Shown: piece by piece, positions 32,738 through 43,167 of the stretch | Layout: every line of letters begins with the position of its first letter | Position numbering within the stretch: position 1 is the stretch's first letter | Assembly (NCBI RefSeq): GCF_009466385.1 | Contig: NZ_WIAQ01000002.1 | Span: 124,001-188,000 of the forward strand | DNA from: Peribacillus tepidiphilus | GTDB taxonomy: Bacteria > Bacillota > Bacilli > Bacillales > DSM-1321 | Length of the DNA stretch: 64,000 nt | Direction of reading: 5' to 3' | Notes under the pieces: model-generated | The model's database searches: none | What the model saw: only the letters and a program-made list of their open reading frames with translations | Told to the model about the DNA's origin: nothing | Made by a program: the position numbers and the translations under genes

Positions 32738-35152
32738 TTGCAGCAACATTCTATGAACCTGTTTCAGGAAGAGCAACATAACATTTATATGAAAGGGCGG
32801 CATATCGTTACAATTTTCCACAATGAGCAAAACCTTTATTCCGTTGTTCGGATAAGGGTAGAGGAAACAAATGCGGTATATGACGAAAAAGAAGCCGTTG
32901 TTACAGGATACTTCCCTCCTATTTATGAGCATGAAACCTACATATTTTACGGGAAGCTGAAAGAACATCCGAGATTCGGGCTTCAGTTTCATGTTGAGCG
33001 TTTTCAAAAAGATCTTCCCCAAACGAAAGACGGGATTATCAACTATTTATCTAGCTCCCTTTTTAAAGGAATCGGTAAAAAAACGGCTGAAACCATTGTG
33101 GAGACAATCGGTGATAACGCTATTTCGAAAATTTTGGAAAACCCTTCGATCCTGGATTCTGTTCCGAAGCTAGCTCCTGAAAAAGCAAAGAGTTTATATG
33201 ATACTCTCGTTGAGCATCAGGGATTAGAGCAAATCATGATTGGACTTAATCAATATGGATTCGGACCTCAGCTTTCTTTGAAAATTTATCAAGTATATAA
33301 GCAAGATACTCTTAGTATTATTCAATCCAACCCGTATAAGCTGGTAGAGGATATTGAGGGAATTGGGTTTGGAAGAGCTGATGAGTTAGGCTTTCAGTTA
33401 GGAATTAGCGGCAGTCATCCGGACAGAATTAAAGCAGCTTGTCTGTATACGCTCGAAACCTATTGCATGCAAGAAGGCCATGTATACATAGAAGCAAAAG
33501 AGCTTCTTGTTATGGTGAAAGCGTTACTTGAGGAAAATAAACGGGACACGATCGAATTCACAGAGATTTCTGCAGAGCTTGTAAAGCTTGAAGAAGAAGG
33601 GAAAGTCATCATAGAGGAAAGACGAATCTATTCACCTTCTCTTTATTTTTCTGAAAAAGGAATCGTTTCAAATTTAAAAAGAATTTTGTCACAAACCCAA
33701 TATAAAGATCAATTCCCTGAGTCTGAATTTTTACTGGCGTTAGGAAAACTTGAAGAACGACTGAATGTAGAGTATGCTCCTGCACAGAAAGAAGCGATCC
33801 AAACGGCATTAATGTCGCCGGTGATGATTTTGACTGGTGGACCAGGGACAGGAAAAACAACGGTCATTAAAGGGATTGTTGAGCTTTATGCGGAGCTTCA
33901 CGGTGTATCGCTTGATATCCATTCGTATAAAAATGACGATCCTTTTCCCTTCGTTTTAGCTGCACCTACTGGTCGGGCGGCAAAACGGATGAGCGAATCA
34001 ACTGGATTGCCAGCTGTCACGATTCACCGTCTGTTAGGCTGGAACGGAAGTGAAGGCTTTAGCCGGAATGAAGACAATCCAATTGAAGGAAAAATTGTCA
34101 TTATTGATGAAATGTCGATGGTCGATACCTACTTAGCTAATCAGCTGTTCAAAGCTTTGCCGGACGAAATACAGTTAATTATGGTGGGAGACGAAGACCA
34201 GCTGCCATCTGTAGGACCCGGCCAAGTATTGAAGGATTTATTAGTTTCACAGGTTATTCCAACTGTCAGATTGGAGCATATTTATCGTCAAGCTGAAAGC
34301 TCCTCTATTATTGAATTAGCGCATGAAATCAAAAAAGGTCGTCTCCCAGCTAATATTAAAGAACAGCAAAAAGACCGTTCCTTCTTTTCTTGCAGTACAT
34401 CGCAAATAGCCGAAGTTGTTGAGAAGGTCGTGAAAAACGCGAAGAAAAAGGGGTACACAGCCAAGGATATACAGGTGCTCGCACCCATGTACCGTGGGCC
34501 AGCAGGCATTGATCATTTGAATAAGCTATTACAAGAGATTTTTAATCCGAACTCAGATGGCAAAAGAAGAGAGTTGACATACGGAGATGTTGTCTATCGT
34601 GTCGGTGATAAAGTTCTTCAGTTGGTCAATCAGCCTGAAAGTGGCGTATATAATGGTGACATAGGTGAAGTGATTTCCATTCTATACGCAAAAGAAAACA
34701 CGGAAAAGCAAGATATGGTCATCGTTTCGTTTGACGGAATAGAGGTAACCTATACAAAGCAGGATCTTTCACAAATCACGCATGCCTATTGCTGCTCCAT
34801 TCACAAATCTCAAGGAAGTGAATTTCCAATTGTCATTTTGCCGACTGTAAAAAGCTATTACCGTATGCTTCGTAGGAACTTAATTTATACCGCCATTACC
34901 CGCAGCAAAAAATTCTTAATTCTTTGTGGCGAAGAAGAGGCACTCCGTTTAGGAGTTGAGAGAAATAACGAACTCACAAGGAAAACAACACTTGTAGAAA
35001 AGCTGAAAGCAACCTTTAAAAATGAGGAACCCCTTAACATGGAAGAATCCGATGATCCTTCAGAACAATATTTTGCCATGTTATTTAACACGGACCCGAT
35101 GATTGGCATGGAAAACGTTACACCTTATGATTTCATGGAGGAAAACGCATAA
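32738..35152 (+). CDS. recD2: RecD2-type superfamily 1B DNA helicase (YrrC)
   Basis: This 804-residue protein has an N-terminal OB-like and helix-hairpin-helix region (FKGIGKKTAETIV near 108; EGIGFGRADELGF near 207), then a RecA-type helicase core with Walker A GGPGTGKTT, IIDEMSM, GDEDQLPSVGPG and the C-terminal HKSQGSEF motif. It acts 5'-3' without RecBC partners and helps maintain genome stability and replication progress. The start is TTG 32738 after GAGGAGGG. Confidence 0.93.
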   Translation: MQQHSMNLFQEEQHNIYMKGRHIVTIFHNEQNLYSVVRIRVEETNAVYDEKEAVVTGYFPPIYEHETYIFYGKLKEHPRFGLQFHVERFQKDLPQTKDGIINYLSSSLFKGIGKKTAETIVETIGDNAISKILENPSILDSVPKLAPEKAKSLYDTLVEHQGLEQIMIGLNQYGFGPQLSLKIYQVYKQDTLSIIQSNPYKLVEDIEGIGFGRADELGFQLGISGSHPDRIKAACLYTLETYCMQEGHVYIEAKELLVMVKALLEENKRDTIEFTEISAELVKLEEEGKVIIEERRIYSPSLYFSEKGIVSNLKRILSQTQYKDQFPESEFLLALGKLEERLNVEYAPAQKEAIQTALMSPVMILTGGPGTGKTTVIKGIVELYAELHGVSLDIHSYKNDDPFPFVLAAPTGRAAKRMSESTGLPAVTIHRLLGWNGSEGFSRNEDNPIEGKIVIIDEMSMVDTYLANQLFKALPDEIQLIMVGDEDQLPSVGPGQVLKDLLVSQVIPTVRLEHIYRQAESSSIIELAHEIKKGRLPANIKEQQKDRSFFSCSTSQIAEVVEKVVKNAKKKGYTAKDIQVLAPMYRGPAGIDHLNKLLQEIFNPNSDGKRRELTYGDVVYRVGDKVLQLVNQPESGVYNGDIGEVISILYAKENTEKQDMVIVSFDGIEVTYTKQDLSQITHAYCCSIHKSQGSEFPIVILPTVKSYYRMLRRNLIYTAITRSKKFLILCGEEEALRLGVERNNELTRKTTLVEKLKATFKNEEPLNMEESDDPSEQYFAMLFNTDPMIGMENVTPYDFMEENA

Positions 35153-35180
35153 TAAGAATGTTCGGAAAGGGTGGTGTACT

Positions 35181-35642
35181 TTGCGAACATTCTCATTATT
35201 AAAAGGACTGCCTGTCTTTTCTAAAGACGGCAAAAAAATGGGGGAGATATGTGATCTTTCCATTTCGGATGACGGAAAAGTGGTGGGTTTGCTCCTAACA
35301 AGACCTACAATCTTCAAGAGAACAGTTGTCATTCCTTTACAAAGTATTACATCTATAGGGGAAAACGGTGTCTATTTACAATCCGAGGAATGGGACAATG
35401 ATATAAAATATACACTTCATCATAACGATTCTTTAGCAGGCAAAATGGTCCTGACTCATTCAGGTAAAACAATCGGAATGTTAGAGGATGTATATTTCAA
35501 CGAAAATTTGGGCACGATTGTAGCATATGAAATTTCCAATGGTTTCTTCTCCGATATAATGGATGGAACGCAAAGAATTCCAATGTACAATCCTGCATCA
35601 CTAGGAAAGGATGCCATTGTCATTTCTGAAGAAATTCAGTGA
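35181..35642 (+). CDS. PRC-barrel domain protein (YrrD-like)
   Basis: This 153-residue protein contains two PRC-barrel units (about 4-70 and 85-148), seen from repeated G-E-x-x-D/G-L-L and GKTIGMLEDVYF patterns. It starts at TTG 35181 behind AAGGGTGGTG. PRC-barrel proteins often bind RNA or associate with membranes; this one has no membrane helix and no known partner. It is the first of three small genes behind recD2. Confidence 0.8.
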   Translation: MRTFSLLKGLPVFSKDGKKMGEICDLSISDDGKVVGLLLTRPTIFKRTVVIPLQSITSIGENGVYLQSEEWDNDIKYTLHHNDSLAGKMVLTHSGKTIGMLEDVYFNENLGTIVAYEISNGFFSDIMDGTQRIPMYNPASLGKDAIVISEEIQ

Positions 35643-35656
35643 GGTGTCCGACTGTG

Positions 35657-35845
35657 ATGAAGTGTCCGAATTGTTCTAGCAAGCATATTGGAAAGATAGG
35701 CGTTAACCAGTTTTACTGCTGGAATTGTTTTATTGAATTGTCTGTTTCAAACGGAATCATACACACCCATCAAGTGGAAGAGGATGGTAGTCTCAGCTCA
35801 CTTGATGATCTGTTCACTGAGGAAGATCGCCGCTTCCCCATGTAA
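35657..35845 (+). CDS. zinc-ribbon small protein (YrzR-like)
   Basis: This protein of about 62 residues begins MKCPNC and has CPNC...CWNC spaced by about 16 residues, forming a four-cysteine zinc ribbon. The acidic tail includes the segment DGSLSSLDDLF. The start is ATG 35657 or the GTG just before it. I assign the name by position and general likeness. Function unknown. Confidence 0.7.
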   Translation: MKCPNCSSKHIGKIGVNQFYCWNCFIELSVSNGIIHTHQVEEDGSLSSLDDLFTEEDRRFPM

Positions 35846-35861
35846 AATGGAGGATGGAACA

Positions 35862-35966
35862 ATGAAAAGAATGTCCATATCTTCCCTGATGAGCTTTGGG
35901 GCTGGTGCAATGTCAGCTTCTTATATGTCATCAAAGAAATTTTCTAGAAAATCCTTAGAAAATTAA
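35862..35966 (+). CDS. 34-residue DUF3918-like protein (YrzQ-like)
   Basis: This very short gene starts at ATG 35862 after TGGAGG and encodes MKRMSISSLMSFGAGAMSAS followed by a basic tail. The start resembles the MNR-x-SLL-GxGAG opening of the DUF3918 family, which is placed at this locus in relatives. Its role is unknown. A large terminator follows. Confidence 0.6.
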   Translation: MKRMSISSLMSFGAGAMSASYMSSKKFSRKSLEN

Positions 35967-35982
35967 AATCACTATTTTAAAG

Positions 35983-36034
35983 TAAGAGGCTGATCCAAAC
36001 AAAAAGAGTTCTTTTTGGGGTCAGCTTCTTTTTT
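35983..36034 (+). terminator. terminator ending the recD2-yrrD-small gene unit
   Basis: AAGAGGCTGATCC pairs with GGGTCAGCTTCTT, with an inner AAAAAGA/TCTTTTT stem, followed by T residues. Confidence 0.85.
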
Positions 36035-36097
36035 GGAAAATAATTGAATGAAATGCATCTATTCCACAAACACTAACGGCACAAGGAGGCCGTCGTT

Positions 36098-37177
36098 TTG
36101 GATATTCGGATGAAATGGTTTTATCGACTCGGATTTTTGCTTTTGTTATTTGTTGTGGTATTTGTTTTCCTAAAGCTTAAACCATTATGGTTGCCTGTCC
36201 TCCAAGTCTCTATGACCATCCTTTTACCATTTTTGATTGCAGCCTTTATCAGTTATTTACTGCATCCGGTGGTAGAAAGTTTACATAACAAGGGTGTGAA
36301 ACGATCACTTGCTATTATCATCATATACGTGATTTTTTTTGGAAGCATTGGTTTTGCAGTTTACAAGGGCATTCCGATTATGATTGAACAAGTGAAAGAT
36401 TTATCCGAAAATGCACCGGTTTTTGCAGAGAAATATAGAGAGCTATGGGTGAAGCTTGATGAAAGAACCTCTTCCTGGCCGATAGGTGTTAAGAAAAAGT
36501 TGGATGACGGCATCGTGTTTTTCGAGCAAAGAATGGATCAACTATTTTCAAAGCTGATGAGTTCTCTTACTGGTGTGCTGGATTTTATCTTTCTCATTGC
36601 AATCATTCCGTTTATTGCCTTTTATATATTAAAGGATTTAAAAGACTTAAAACGGGGTGCTTGGTATATTACTCCAGCAAGCTGGAGAAAGCAGATCGGT
36701 TTATTCCTTCATGATGTCGAAAAGTCATTAGGTAGTTATATTCGAGGGCAGCTTCTGGTATGTACAGCAATAGCCATCCTATCCACGTTGCTGTTTTGGT
36801 TTATTCATTTGAAATATCCGCTGCTGCTCGGTATCATCATTGGCATTACCAACGTGATTCCTTATTTTGGTCCGATTATCGGTGCGATTCCAGCTGTCAT
36901 CATTGCAGCAGCTACTTCAGGAAAAATGGTCCTGTTGGTAACGATCATTGTTTTTGGACTTCAATTTTTGGAAGGAAACATATTATCACCTCTAATCGTA
37001 GGAAAAAGTCTTCACATGCATCCGCTTTTCATTATATTTGCGTTGCTCGTTGGAGGAGAAATAGGCGGAGTGATCGGATTAATCATTGCAGTTCCTTTTT
37101 TAGCCATATTAAAGGTTGCCATTGTTCATGCAAAAGCACACTTTATAAAAAAGCATGCTTATAATAAAACTCCATAA
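36098..37177 (+). CDS. AI-2E/YrrI family transporter
   Basis: This 359-residue membrane protein has about seven to eight helices, a charged cytosolic stretch at about 85-150, the glycine-rich NVIPYFGPIIGAIPA motif and IVGKSLHMHPL typical of the AI-2E family permeases. The family includes ion:proton antiporters and export proteins, and the substrate here is unknown. The start is TTG 36098 after AAGGAGGC. It precedes the alaS leader and forms its own unit. Confidence 0.85.
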   Translation: MDIRMKWFYRLGFLLLLFVVVFVFLKLKPLWLPVLQVSMTILLPFLIAAFISYLLHPVVESLHNKGVKRSLAIIIIYVIFFGSIGFAVYKGIPIMIEQVKDLSENAPVFAEKYRELWVKLDERTSSWPIGVKKKLDDGIVFFEQRMDQLFSKLMSSLTGVLDFIFLIAIIPFIAFYILKDLKDLKRGAWYITPASWRKQIGLFLHDVEKSLGSYIRGQLLVCTAIAILSTLLFWFIHLKYPLLLGIIIGITNVIPYFGPIIGAIPAVIIAAATSGKMVLLVTIIVFGLQFLEGNILSPLIVGKSLHMHPLFIIFALLVGGEIGGVIGLIIAVPFLAILKVAIVHAKAHFIKKHAYNKTP

Positions 37178-37188
37178 TCCTACAAACA

Positions 37189-37217
37189 TTGACAAATGCA
37201 TTTGTTCTGCCTATAAT
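37189..37217 (+). promoter_or_regulatory. sigma-A promoter for alaS
   Basis: TTGACA and TATAAT are separated by 17 bases, a near-consensus promoter immediately upstream of the T-box leader. Confidence 0.88.
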
Positions 37218-37224
37218 CCATTTT

Positions 37225-37488
37225 ATAAGCAAAATATTTCAAATCGTTGAAGGATCGAGTATGTTATAGTCCATCTGAGTGCTTAAGCACGCAAGAGAGG
37301 GATTTCCGCAGGCTGAAAGAAATCCTAGATGAAGGATAACAGAAAGCTAATCCGGAGTGCAGCCAAAACCTGCCGTTGACCGCGTTAAGGTTATCTTGAG
37401 GTGATGGGCAGAATTATGCCCATAATCAGGGTGGTACCGCGAGTTTGTCTCTCGTCCCTGTTTGGGGATGGGAGATTTTTTTATGTTG
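37225..37488 (+). promoter_or_regulatory. T-box riboswitch (alanine) controlling alaS
   Basis: The leader has the AGAGAGGGATTTCCGCAGGC distal stem-I region, a likely specifier GCT (Ala) at 37346-37348 in AGAAAGCTAATCC, and the T-box core AGGGTGGTACCGCGAG (about 37428-37443). A terminator (CTCTCGTCCC/GGGGATGGGAG plus T residues) ends near 37486. It should sense uncharged tRNA-Ala and relieve termination ahead of alaS. Confidence 0.92.
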
Positions 37489-37526
37489 ATTTTACATAAT
37501 CTTACATAAACTAGGAGGGAAAAATG

Positions 37527-40163
37527 ATGAAGAAGCTAACAGGTGCTCAAATCCGCCAAATGTTTCTCGATTTCTTTAAAGAAAAAGGACATAGTGTTGA
37601 ACCAAGTGCGTCACTCATTCCGCATGACGATCCATCGCTTTTATGGATTAACTCTGGTGTGGCTACATTAAAAAAATACTTTGATGGTCGTGTAATCCCG
37701 GATAATCCACGGATTACAAATGCGCAAAAATCTATTCGTACAAATGATATCGAAAACGTAGGGAAAACAGCACGCCATCACACATTTTTTGAAATGCTCG
37801 GTAACTTTTCCATCGGAGATTACTTTAAGGAAGAAGCTATTACATGGGCCTGGGAATTTTTAACCGATGAAAAATGGATTGGCTTTGAAAAAGACAAGCT
37901 TTCTGTAACCATTCACCCTGAAGATGAAGAAGCTTTTGAGATTTGGAATAAAAAAATCGGAATACCTGAAGATCGAATTATTCGTCTTGAAGGAAACTTC
38001 TGGGATATTGGGGAAGGTCCAAGTGGTCCTAATACAGAAATTTTCTATGATAGAGGTCCTGAATACGGGGATGACCCAAATGATCCAGAACTATATCCTG
38101 GTGGAGAAAACGAACGTTATTTGGAAGTTTGGAACCTAGTGTTCTCCCAATTCAACCATAATCCGGACGGTTCTTATACACCGCTTCCTAAGAAAAACAT
38201 TGATACAGGGATGGGACTTGAGCGTATGGCTTCTGTCGTACAAAACGTTCCAACAAACTTTGACACAGATCTTTTTATGCCAATCATTCAAGCCACTGAA
38301 CAAATATCAGGAGAAAAATATCGTGTAGACAAAGAAAAAGATGTGGCATTCAAGGTAATAGCTGACCACATTCGTACAGTGACCTTTGCAGTTGGTGACG
38401 GAGCACTTCCTTCAAACGAAGGTCGTGGATATGTTTTAAGAAGACTATTACGTCGCGCAGTTCGTTATGCAAAACAAATCAATATCCATCGTCCGTTTAT
38501 GTATGAGCTCGTCCCAGTTGTAGGAGAAATCATGCATGACTTCTATCCTGAAGTAAAAGAAAAGCAAGAATTCATTGCAAAAGTTGTGAAAAACGAAGAA
38601 GAACGTTTCCACGAAACTTTAAACGAAGGTCTTCAAATTCTTTCAGAAGTCATCAAAAAGGAAAAAGCCAGTGGAAGCTCAATGATTAAAGGGGAAGATG
38701 TATTCCGCTTATATGACACATACGGCTTCCCAGTTGAATTAACGGAAGAGTACGCTGAAGAAGAAGGCATGACAGTCGATCATGACGGCTTTGAAAAGGA
38801 AATGGAAGCTCAACGTGAACGTGCACGAAAAGCCCGTCAGGATGTGGACTCTATGCAAATACAAGGTGGAGTGCTTGGTGATATAAAAGTATCCAGCACA
38901 TTTGTCGGCTATGATCAATTAGAAGCTGAAGGTACAGTAGAAGCAATCGTGAAAAACAGTGAGCTCGTTGAGGAAGCACATGAAGGAGAAGAAGTTCATG
39001 TCATTCTTAGTCAAACTCCTTTTTATGCGGAAAGCGGAGGTCAGATCGCTGACCAAGGAACGATGGTTAATGAAGATGTGAAGCTTGTAGTAAAAGATGT
39101 CCAAAAAGCACCAAACGGTCAAAACCTGCACACTGTTCTGGTGGAAAAAGGAATTCTTAAAACAGGAGCAAGCGTCGTTTCAGTTGTGGATGCACAATCC
39201 CGTAGCCATATCGTAAAAAACCATACAGCGACGCATCTTTTACATCGTGCATTAAAGGATGTATTAGGCGAGCACGTGAATCAAGCTGGTTCACTCGTTC
39301 AAGGAGATCGTTTACGATTTGACTTTTCCCATTTTGGTCAAGTGAAGCCTGAAGAACTTGATAAAATTGAAGAAATCGTCAACGAAAAAATTTGGAAAAG
39401 CATTCCGGTTGTTATTGAAAACAAAAAGATTGATGAAGCCAAAGCGATGGGGGCTATGGCTCTTTTCGGTGAAAAATACGGAGAAATTGTTCGTGTTGTA
39501 CAGGTTGGCAACTACAGCATTGAACTTTGTGGAGGATGTCATGTTTCAAATACTTCCGAGATCGGTCTCTTTAAGATTGTTTCTGAGAGCGGAATCGGAG
39601 CAGGTACACGCCGTATTGAAGCAGTAACGGGAGCTGCAGCATACAAGCTTTTAACAGACCAAATTGCCATATTGAAGGATGCGGCTGAAAAAATAAAAGC
39701 AAATCCAAAAGATCTTCCTGTGAGAATTGAAGGATTGCTTGGTGAAATGAAAGAGCTTCAAAGGGAAAACGAATCATTAAAAGCAAAGCTTGGTAACATT
39801 GAAGCAGGAAATCTCGTGAACGAAGTGAAAGAGATGAATGGCGTTAAACTGCTTGCCGCAAAAGTTCAAGCGACCGATATGAATAACCTGCGCAATATGG
39901 TAGATGATCTAAAGAAAAAGCTTGGTTCTGCTGTTATTGTCCTAGGTTCTGTTCAAGGGGAAAAAGTGAACTTAATTGCCGGTGTTACAGAGGATTTAAT
40001 TGCAAAAGGCTATCATGCAGGAAAGCTGATCAAAGAAGTCGCTACACGCTGCGGTGGCGGAGGTGGCGGTCGTCCTGACATGGCTCAGGCAGGCGGCAAA
40101 AACCCTGCTCAATTAGATTCAGCGCTTAATTTTGCCGAAGAATGGGTAAAATCCATTTCATAA
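37527..40163 (+). CDS. alaS: alanyl-tRNA synthetase
   Basis: This 878-residue enzyme, the same length as the B. subtilis protein, starts at ATG 37527 (the ATG at 37524 is an alternative). The catalytic core is at about 1-460. The editing domain has [11 protein letters not shown] near 565 and CGGCHV near 665 as zinc ligands. The C-terminal C-Ala domain has the glycine-rich [15 protein letters not shown] segment. It charges tRNA-Ala and hydrolyses Ser/Gly-tRNA-Ala. Expression is under the alanine T-box. Confidence 0.97.
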   Translation: MKKLTGAQIRQMFLDFFKEKGHSVEPSASLIPHDDPSLLWINSGVATLKKYFDGRVIPDNPRITNAQKSIRTNDIENVGKTARHHTFFEMLGNFSIGDYFKEEAITWAWEFLTDEKWIGFEKDKLSVTIHPEDEEAFEIWNKKIGIPEDRIIRLEGNFWDIGEGPSGPNTEIFYDRGPEYGDDPNDPELYPGGENERYLEVWNLVFSQFNHNPDGSYTPLPKKNIDTGMGLERMASVVQNVPTNFDTDLFMPIIQATEQISGEKYRVDKEKDVAFKVIADHIRTVTFAVGDGALPSNEGRGYVLRRLLRRAVRYAKQINIHRPFMYELVPVVGEIMHDFYPEVKEKQEFIAKVVKNEEERFHETLNEGLQILSEVIKKEKASGSSMIKGEDVFRLYDTYGFPVELTEEYAEEEGMTVDHDGFEKEMEAQRERARKARQDVDSMQIQGGVLGDIKVSSTFVGYDQLEAEGTVEAIVKNSELVEEAHEGEEVHVILSQTPFYAESGGQIADQGTMVNEDVKLVVKDVQKAPNGQNLHTVLVEKGILKTGASVVSVVDAQSRSHIVKNHTATHLLHRALKDVLGEHVNQAGSLVQGDRLRFDFSHFGQVKPEELDKIEEIVNEKIWKSIPVVIENKKIDEAKAMGAMALFGEKYGEIVRVVQVGNYSIELCGGCHVSNTSEIGLFKIVSESGIGAGTRRIEAVTGAAAYKLLTDQIAILKDAAEKIKANPKDLPVRIEGLLGEMKELQRENESLKAKLGNIEAGNLVNEVKEMNGVKLLAAKVQATDMNNLRNMVDDLKKKLGSAVIVLGSVQGEKVNLIAGVTEDLIAKGYHAGKLIKEVATRCGGGGGGRPDMAQAGGKNPAQLDSALNFAEEWVKSIS

Positions 40164-40243
40164 TACGGTTTATTTAGTGTACAATGTAAACAGTAGGACA
40201 AGCATGGGAAGGCAAAAACGAACTCTTAAAGCGAGGTGCACAT

Positions 40244-40513
40244 ATGAGTTCCTTTGATAAAACGATGAAGTTCAACTTTCCTGAGGAGCCTTTTGAAAGA
40301 GATGTAAAAGAGGTTCTGTTTAAGGTTCACGAAGCTCTACAGGAAAAAGGGTATAACCCGATTAACCAAATTGTGGGGTACCTTTTATCAGGAGATCCAG
40401 CTTACATTCCTCGTCACCAAGATGCTAGAAATCTAATTCGTAAGCTTGAAAGGGACGAGATTATTGAAGAGCTGGTCAAATCTTACTTAAAGCATAATCG
40501 TGAGGACATGTAA
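40244..40513 (+). CDS. IreB family regulatory phosphoprotein (YrzL)
   Basis: This 89-residue protein matches the DUF965/IreB family: [32 protein letters not shown] and the ending [13 protein letters not shown]. In Enterococcus IreB is a substrate of the IreK Ser/Thr kinase through N-terminal threonines; one Thr is at position 6 here. It is coupled to ruvX by a one-base overlap. Its role in bacilli is not established. Confidence 0.92.
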   Translation: MSSFDKTMKFNFPEEPFERDVKEVLFKVHEALQEKGYNPINQIVGYLLSGDPAYIPRHQDARNLIRKLERDEIIEELVKSYLKHNREDM

Positions 40514-40932
40514 TGCGCACTATGGGTTTGGATGTCGGTTCTAAGACTGTCGGCGTTGCGATAAGCGATGCGATGGGGTGGACAGCTCAAGGGATCGAAA
40601 CAATAAAAATCAACGAAGACGAAAAACAATTCGGTTTTGATCGAATTGAACAGCTTGTTAAGGAATATGAGGTTTCAAAAATTGTTGTTGGACTTCCAAA
40701 GAATATGAACGGCACAATCGGACCACGAGGAGAAGCAAGCAAGGCGTATGCGGAAGCTATTGAAAAGAGGCTCCATATTCCTGTAGTATTATGGGATGAG
40801 CGGCTATCGACCATGGCTGCCGAACGGGTGCTGCTAGAAGCTGATATGAGTAGAGCAAAACGGAAAAAAGTCATTGATAAAATGGCAGCAGTCATGATTT
40901 TGCAAGGCTATCTGGACAGTCAGCCCAAATAA
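40513..40932 (+). CDS. ruvX: Holliday junction resolvase-like nuclease RuvX/YqgF
   Basis: This 139-residue RNase H-fold protein begins [19 protein letters not shown] with the first catalytic Asp, then [16 protein letters not shown], a DERLST motif and the C-terminal [18 protein letters not shown] with the last Asp. YqgF proteins process the 5' end of 16S rRNA in E. coli. The gene overlaps ireB by one base and is followed 16 bases later by the DUF1292 gene, a conserved cluster in Firmicutes. Confidence 0.93.
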   Translation: MRTMGLDVGSKTVGVAISDAMGWTAQGIETIKINEDEKQFGFDRIEQLVKEYEVSKIVVGLPKNMNGTIGPRGEASKAYAEAIEKRLHIPVVLWDERLSTMAAERVLLEADMSRAKRKKVIDKMAAVMILQGYLDSQPK

Positions 40933-40948
40933 AAACGAGGTGAAACAA

Positions 40949-41236
40949 ATGGAACACGGTCAAAACCATATTACAATCATTGATGAAAAAGGAAACGAAC
41001 AGCTTTGCGAAGTCCTTTTTACTTTCGACTCTGAGGAATTTGGAAAATCTTACGTTCTTTATTACCCTGTTGGAGAAGAAGATGAAAACGGTGAAATTGA
41101 AATCCATGCTTCTTCCTTCACACCAAGTGAAGATGATCAGGACGGAGAGCTTCAACCGATTGAGACAGAAGAAGAGTGGGACCTTATTGAAGAGATGCTA
41201 AATACCTTCTTGGAAGAAGAGGGAGAAGAAGAATAA
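40949..41236 (+). CDS. DUF1292 family acidic protein (YrzB)
   Basis: This 95-residue, very acidic protein has the family motifs [34 protein letters not shown] and a terminal [13 protein letters not shown] 40949 follows GAGGTG. It is consistently found after ruvX in Firmicutes but has no established function. A branched terminator follows. Confidence 0.9.
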   Translation: MEHGQNHITIIDEKGNEQLCEVLFTFDSEEFGKSYVLYYPVGEEDENGEIEIHASSFTPSEDDQDGELQPIETEEEWDLIEEMLNTFLEEEGEEE

Positions 41237-41245
41237 ACCAAATGA

Positions 41246-41317
41246 AAAAGGGTGACCTTTTAGCGGCTAAAGTGCAGGTATATCCTGTATACTAGCCACT
41301 GGAAGGCGCCCTTTTTT
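41246..41317 (+). terminator. branched rho-independent terminator after yrzB
   Basis: The outer AAAGGG/CCCTTT and CCTT/AAGG pairs enclose an inner GGCTA/TAGCC plus GCAGG/CCTG helix, followed by six T residues. Confidence 0.75.
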
Positions 41318-41768
41318 ATGAACGATTACAAATTCGTATTACTCTGATATAAAAACAAAAACTCCGTGAAAAGTCACTTCATTGCGTTCCATAAGAAATT
41401 CCTCACTACTCCATTTTTCTCCATTTCATCTCTTCCCCTATGAGTAATATGTTAGGTGAAGAAGTTGATTCCTACATGAAAGTTAATTAATCTCCATTCA
41501 TGTTAGAGGTTGACAAGCAAGTAAAGGTTTTGCGATAAATAAAAGAGAAAATAAATCGACAAAACTAGAACATATTTTGTTGGAAAATCAGTTTTTCTGG
41601 ATTTTTTTAGGTATAATGATTCAAGATGGGGAGTTTTGAAAAAAATTTCCGTTTTTCCCGTATCCTAAGGGGGATATGTAAGTATTCATGATCGATAAAA
41701 ATAATAGGATTTAACTCCCATTAATCTGCGGAAACTGTGAAAGTTTAATTTCGAGAAGGGGAAGATTC
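41318..41768 (+). promoter_or_regulatory. mltG upstream region
   Basis: This 451-base gap has no supported gene. A TTGACA at about 41511 lacks a good -10. A clear TATAAT lies at about 41612 with a T-rich upstream half. A GGGAGTT near 41630 and an AACTCCC near 41715 could pair to form a leader hairpin in the mltG mRNA. I cannot assign a known riboswitch. Confidence 0.5.
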
Positions 41769-42896
41769 ATGACAGACAAGTATTCAAAAAAGGAATACAT
41801 GCTTCAGAAATTGTTGGAGAGGCAAAGCGAAGCTAAAGTAGTCCGTAAGATTGTACTAATCACATCACTCATTATTTTTCTTATTGTAGGAATAGCTGGA
41901 ACTAGCGTGTATTTCTATATAACATCCGCTTTGAAGCCTGTAAATCCTGATGATGAGAAGCTAAGAACGGTTGAGATACCAATCGGCTCTTCCGTTAGTG
42001 GTATTGCCAATATTCTAGAACAAAACGGAATTATTAAAGATGCTAAAGTATTTAAATATTATGTTAAACTTAAAAACGAATCAGGATTTATGGCCGGTGA
42101 ATACAAACTATCACCTTCTATGACCTTTCCTGAAATTGTGGAAAGTATTAAATCAGGAAAAATCGCAAAAGAAGCTGTTTTCAAAATGACGATTCCAGAA
42201 GGAAAACAACTAAAGCAAATAGCAGGGATTATCGCAGAAAAAACAGGCCAAGATGCTGATACGGTTTTTAAGACATTAAACAGCAAAACATTTGTCGACA
42301 AAATGAAAGCTCAATTTCCAAACCTAATCACGAATGAAGTGTACGGTAAGAATGTTATGTACCCATTAGAGGGGTATCTTTTTCCTGCAACATATGAATT
42401 TTATGAGGAAAATCCAAAACTTGAAGAGATCGTATCAGTTATGGTGAAGAAAACAGATGAGGTGCTGACTGAGTATCAAGGGGCCATGGAGGAAAAGGGA
42501 TTAAGTCCTCACAAGCTTCTTACAATTGCATCTCTTATTGAAGAGGAAGCAACAGAAAAAGTCGACAGAAACAAAATTTCATCTGTCTTCTACAACCGGT
42601 TGGAAAAGGGAATGCCGTTACAAACGGATCCGACTGTACTGTATGCCCTTGGGGAACATAAGGACCGAGTAATGTACAAAGATTTGGAAGTGAATTCACC
42701 TTATAACACTTACAAAGTTAAAGGGCTTCCGCCAGGTCCAATTGCAAATGCAGGTATCACTTCTATTGAAGCAGCGTTGGAGCCTGAAGACACAGATTTC
42801 CTCTATTTCCTTGCAACTTCTACGGGAGACGTGATTTTTACAAAGACTCTTCAAGAGCATAACAGAGAAAAGGAAAAGCACATATCCAATAACTAG
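41769..42896 (+). CDS. mltG: endolytic murein transglycosylase MltG
   Basis: This 375-residue protein has a short cytosolic start, one membrane helix (about 27-52), a LysM-like region (about 65-120) and a YceG catalytic domain with ASLIEEEA carrying the catalytic Glu, plus LQTDPTVLYAL and LPPGPIANAG. It cleaves nascent glycan strands at the membrane and is proposed to end glycan synthesis. ATG 41769 follows AAGGGG. Terminators on both sides make it a single-gene unit. Confidence 0.95.
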   Translation: MTDKYSKKEYMLQKLLERQSEAKVVRKIVLITSLIIFLIVGIAGTSVYFYITSALKPVNPDDEKLRTVEIPIGSSVSGIANILEQNGIIKDAKVFKYYVKLKNESGFMAGEYKLSPSMTFPEIVESIKSGKIAKEAVFKMTIPEGKQLKQIAGIIAEKTGQDADTVFKTLNSKTFVDKMKAQFPNLITNEVYGKNVMYPLEGYLFPATYEFYEENPKLEEIVSVMVKKTDEVLTEYQGAMEEKGLSPHKLLTIASLIEEEATEKVDRNKISSVFYNRLEKGMPLQTDPTVLYALGEHKDRVMYKDLEVNSPYNTYKVKGLPPGPIANAGITSIEAALEPEDTDFLYFLATSTGDVIFTKTLQEHNREKEKHISNN

Positions 42897-42910
42897 AACC
42901 TGTATGAATT

Positions 42911-42945
42911 GGGAGAAGTTTTATTTCACTTTCTCCCTGTTTTTA
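42911..42945 (+). terminator. terminator after mltG
   Basis: GGGAGAAGT pairs with ACTTTCTCCC around a short loop, followed by T residues. Confidence 0.8.
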
Positions 42946-43090
42946 TGTTAAAATAATTCGAGTGATTTTATCCCATCAATCGTCCATTAAAATTCCAATG
43001 GATACAAGGACGTTCCGAGTTGTTTGGAGCTAGATTGATGAATGGGTTCTTTCACATTTATAATATTTCTTAGAATGACGTTTTGATCTT

Positions 43091-43113
43091 CTCGGCTTTG
43101 GCCGAGTTTTTTC
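43091..43113 (+). terminator. terminator-like hairpin just upstream of trmR
   Basis: A perfect CTCGGC/GCCGAG stem with a 4-base TTTG loop is followed by six T residues, about 55 bases before the trmR start. It may end read-through from mltG or act as an attenuator. Confidence 0.7.
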
Positions 43114-43167
43114 TTGGTAAAACATATCATATCTATTATGATCATCCTTTCTATGGAGGAACCTTAC

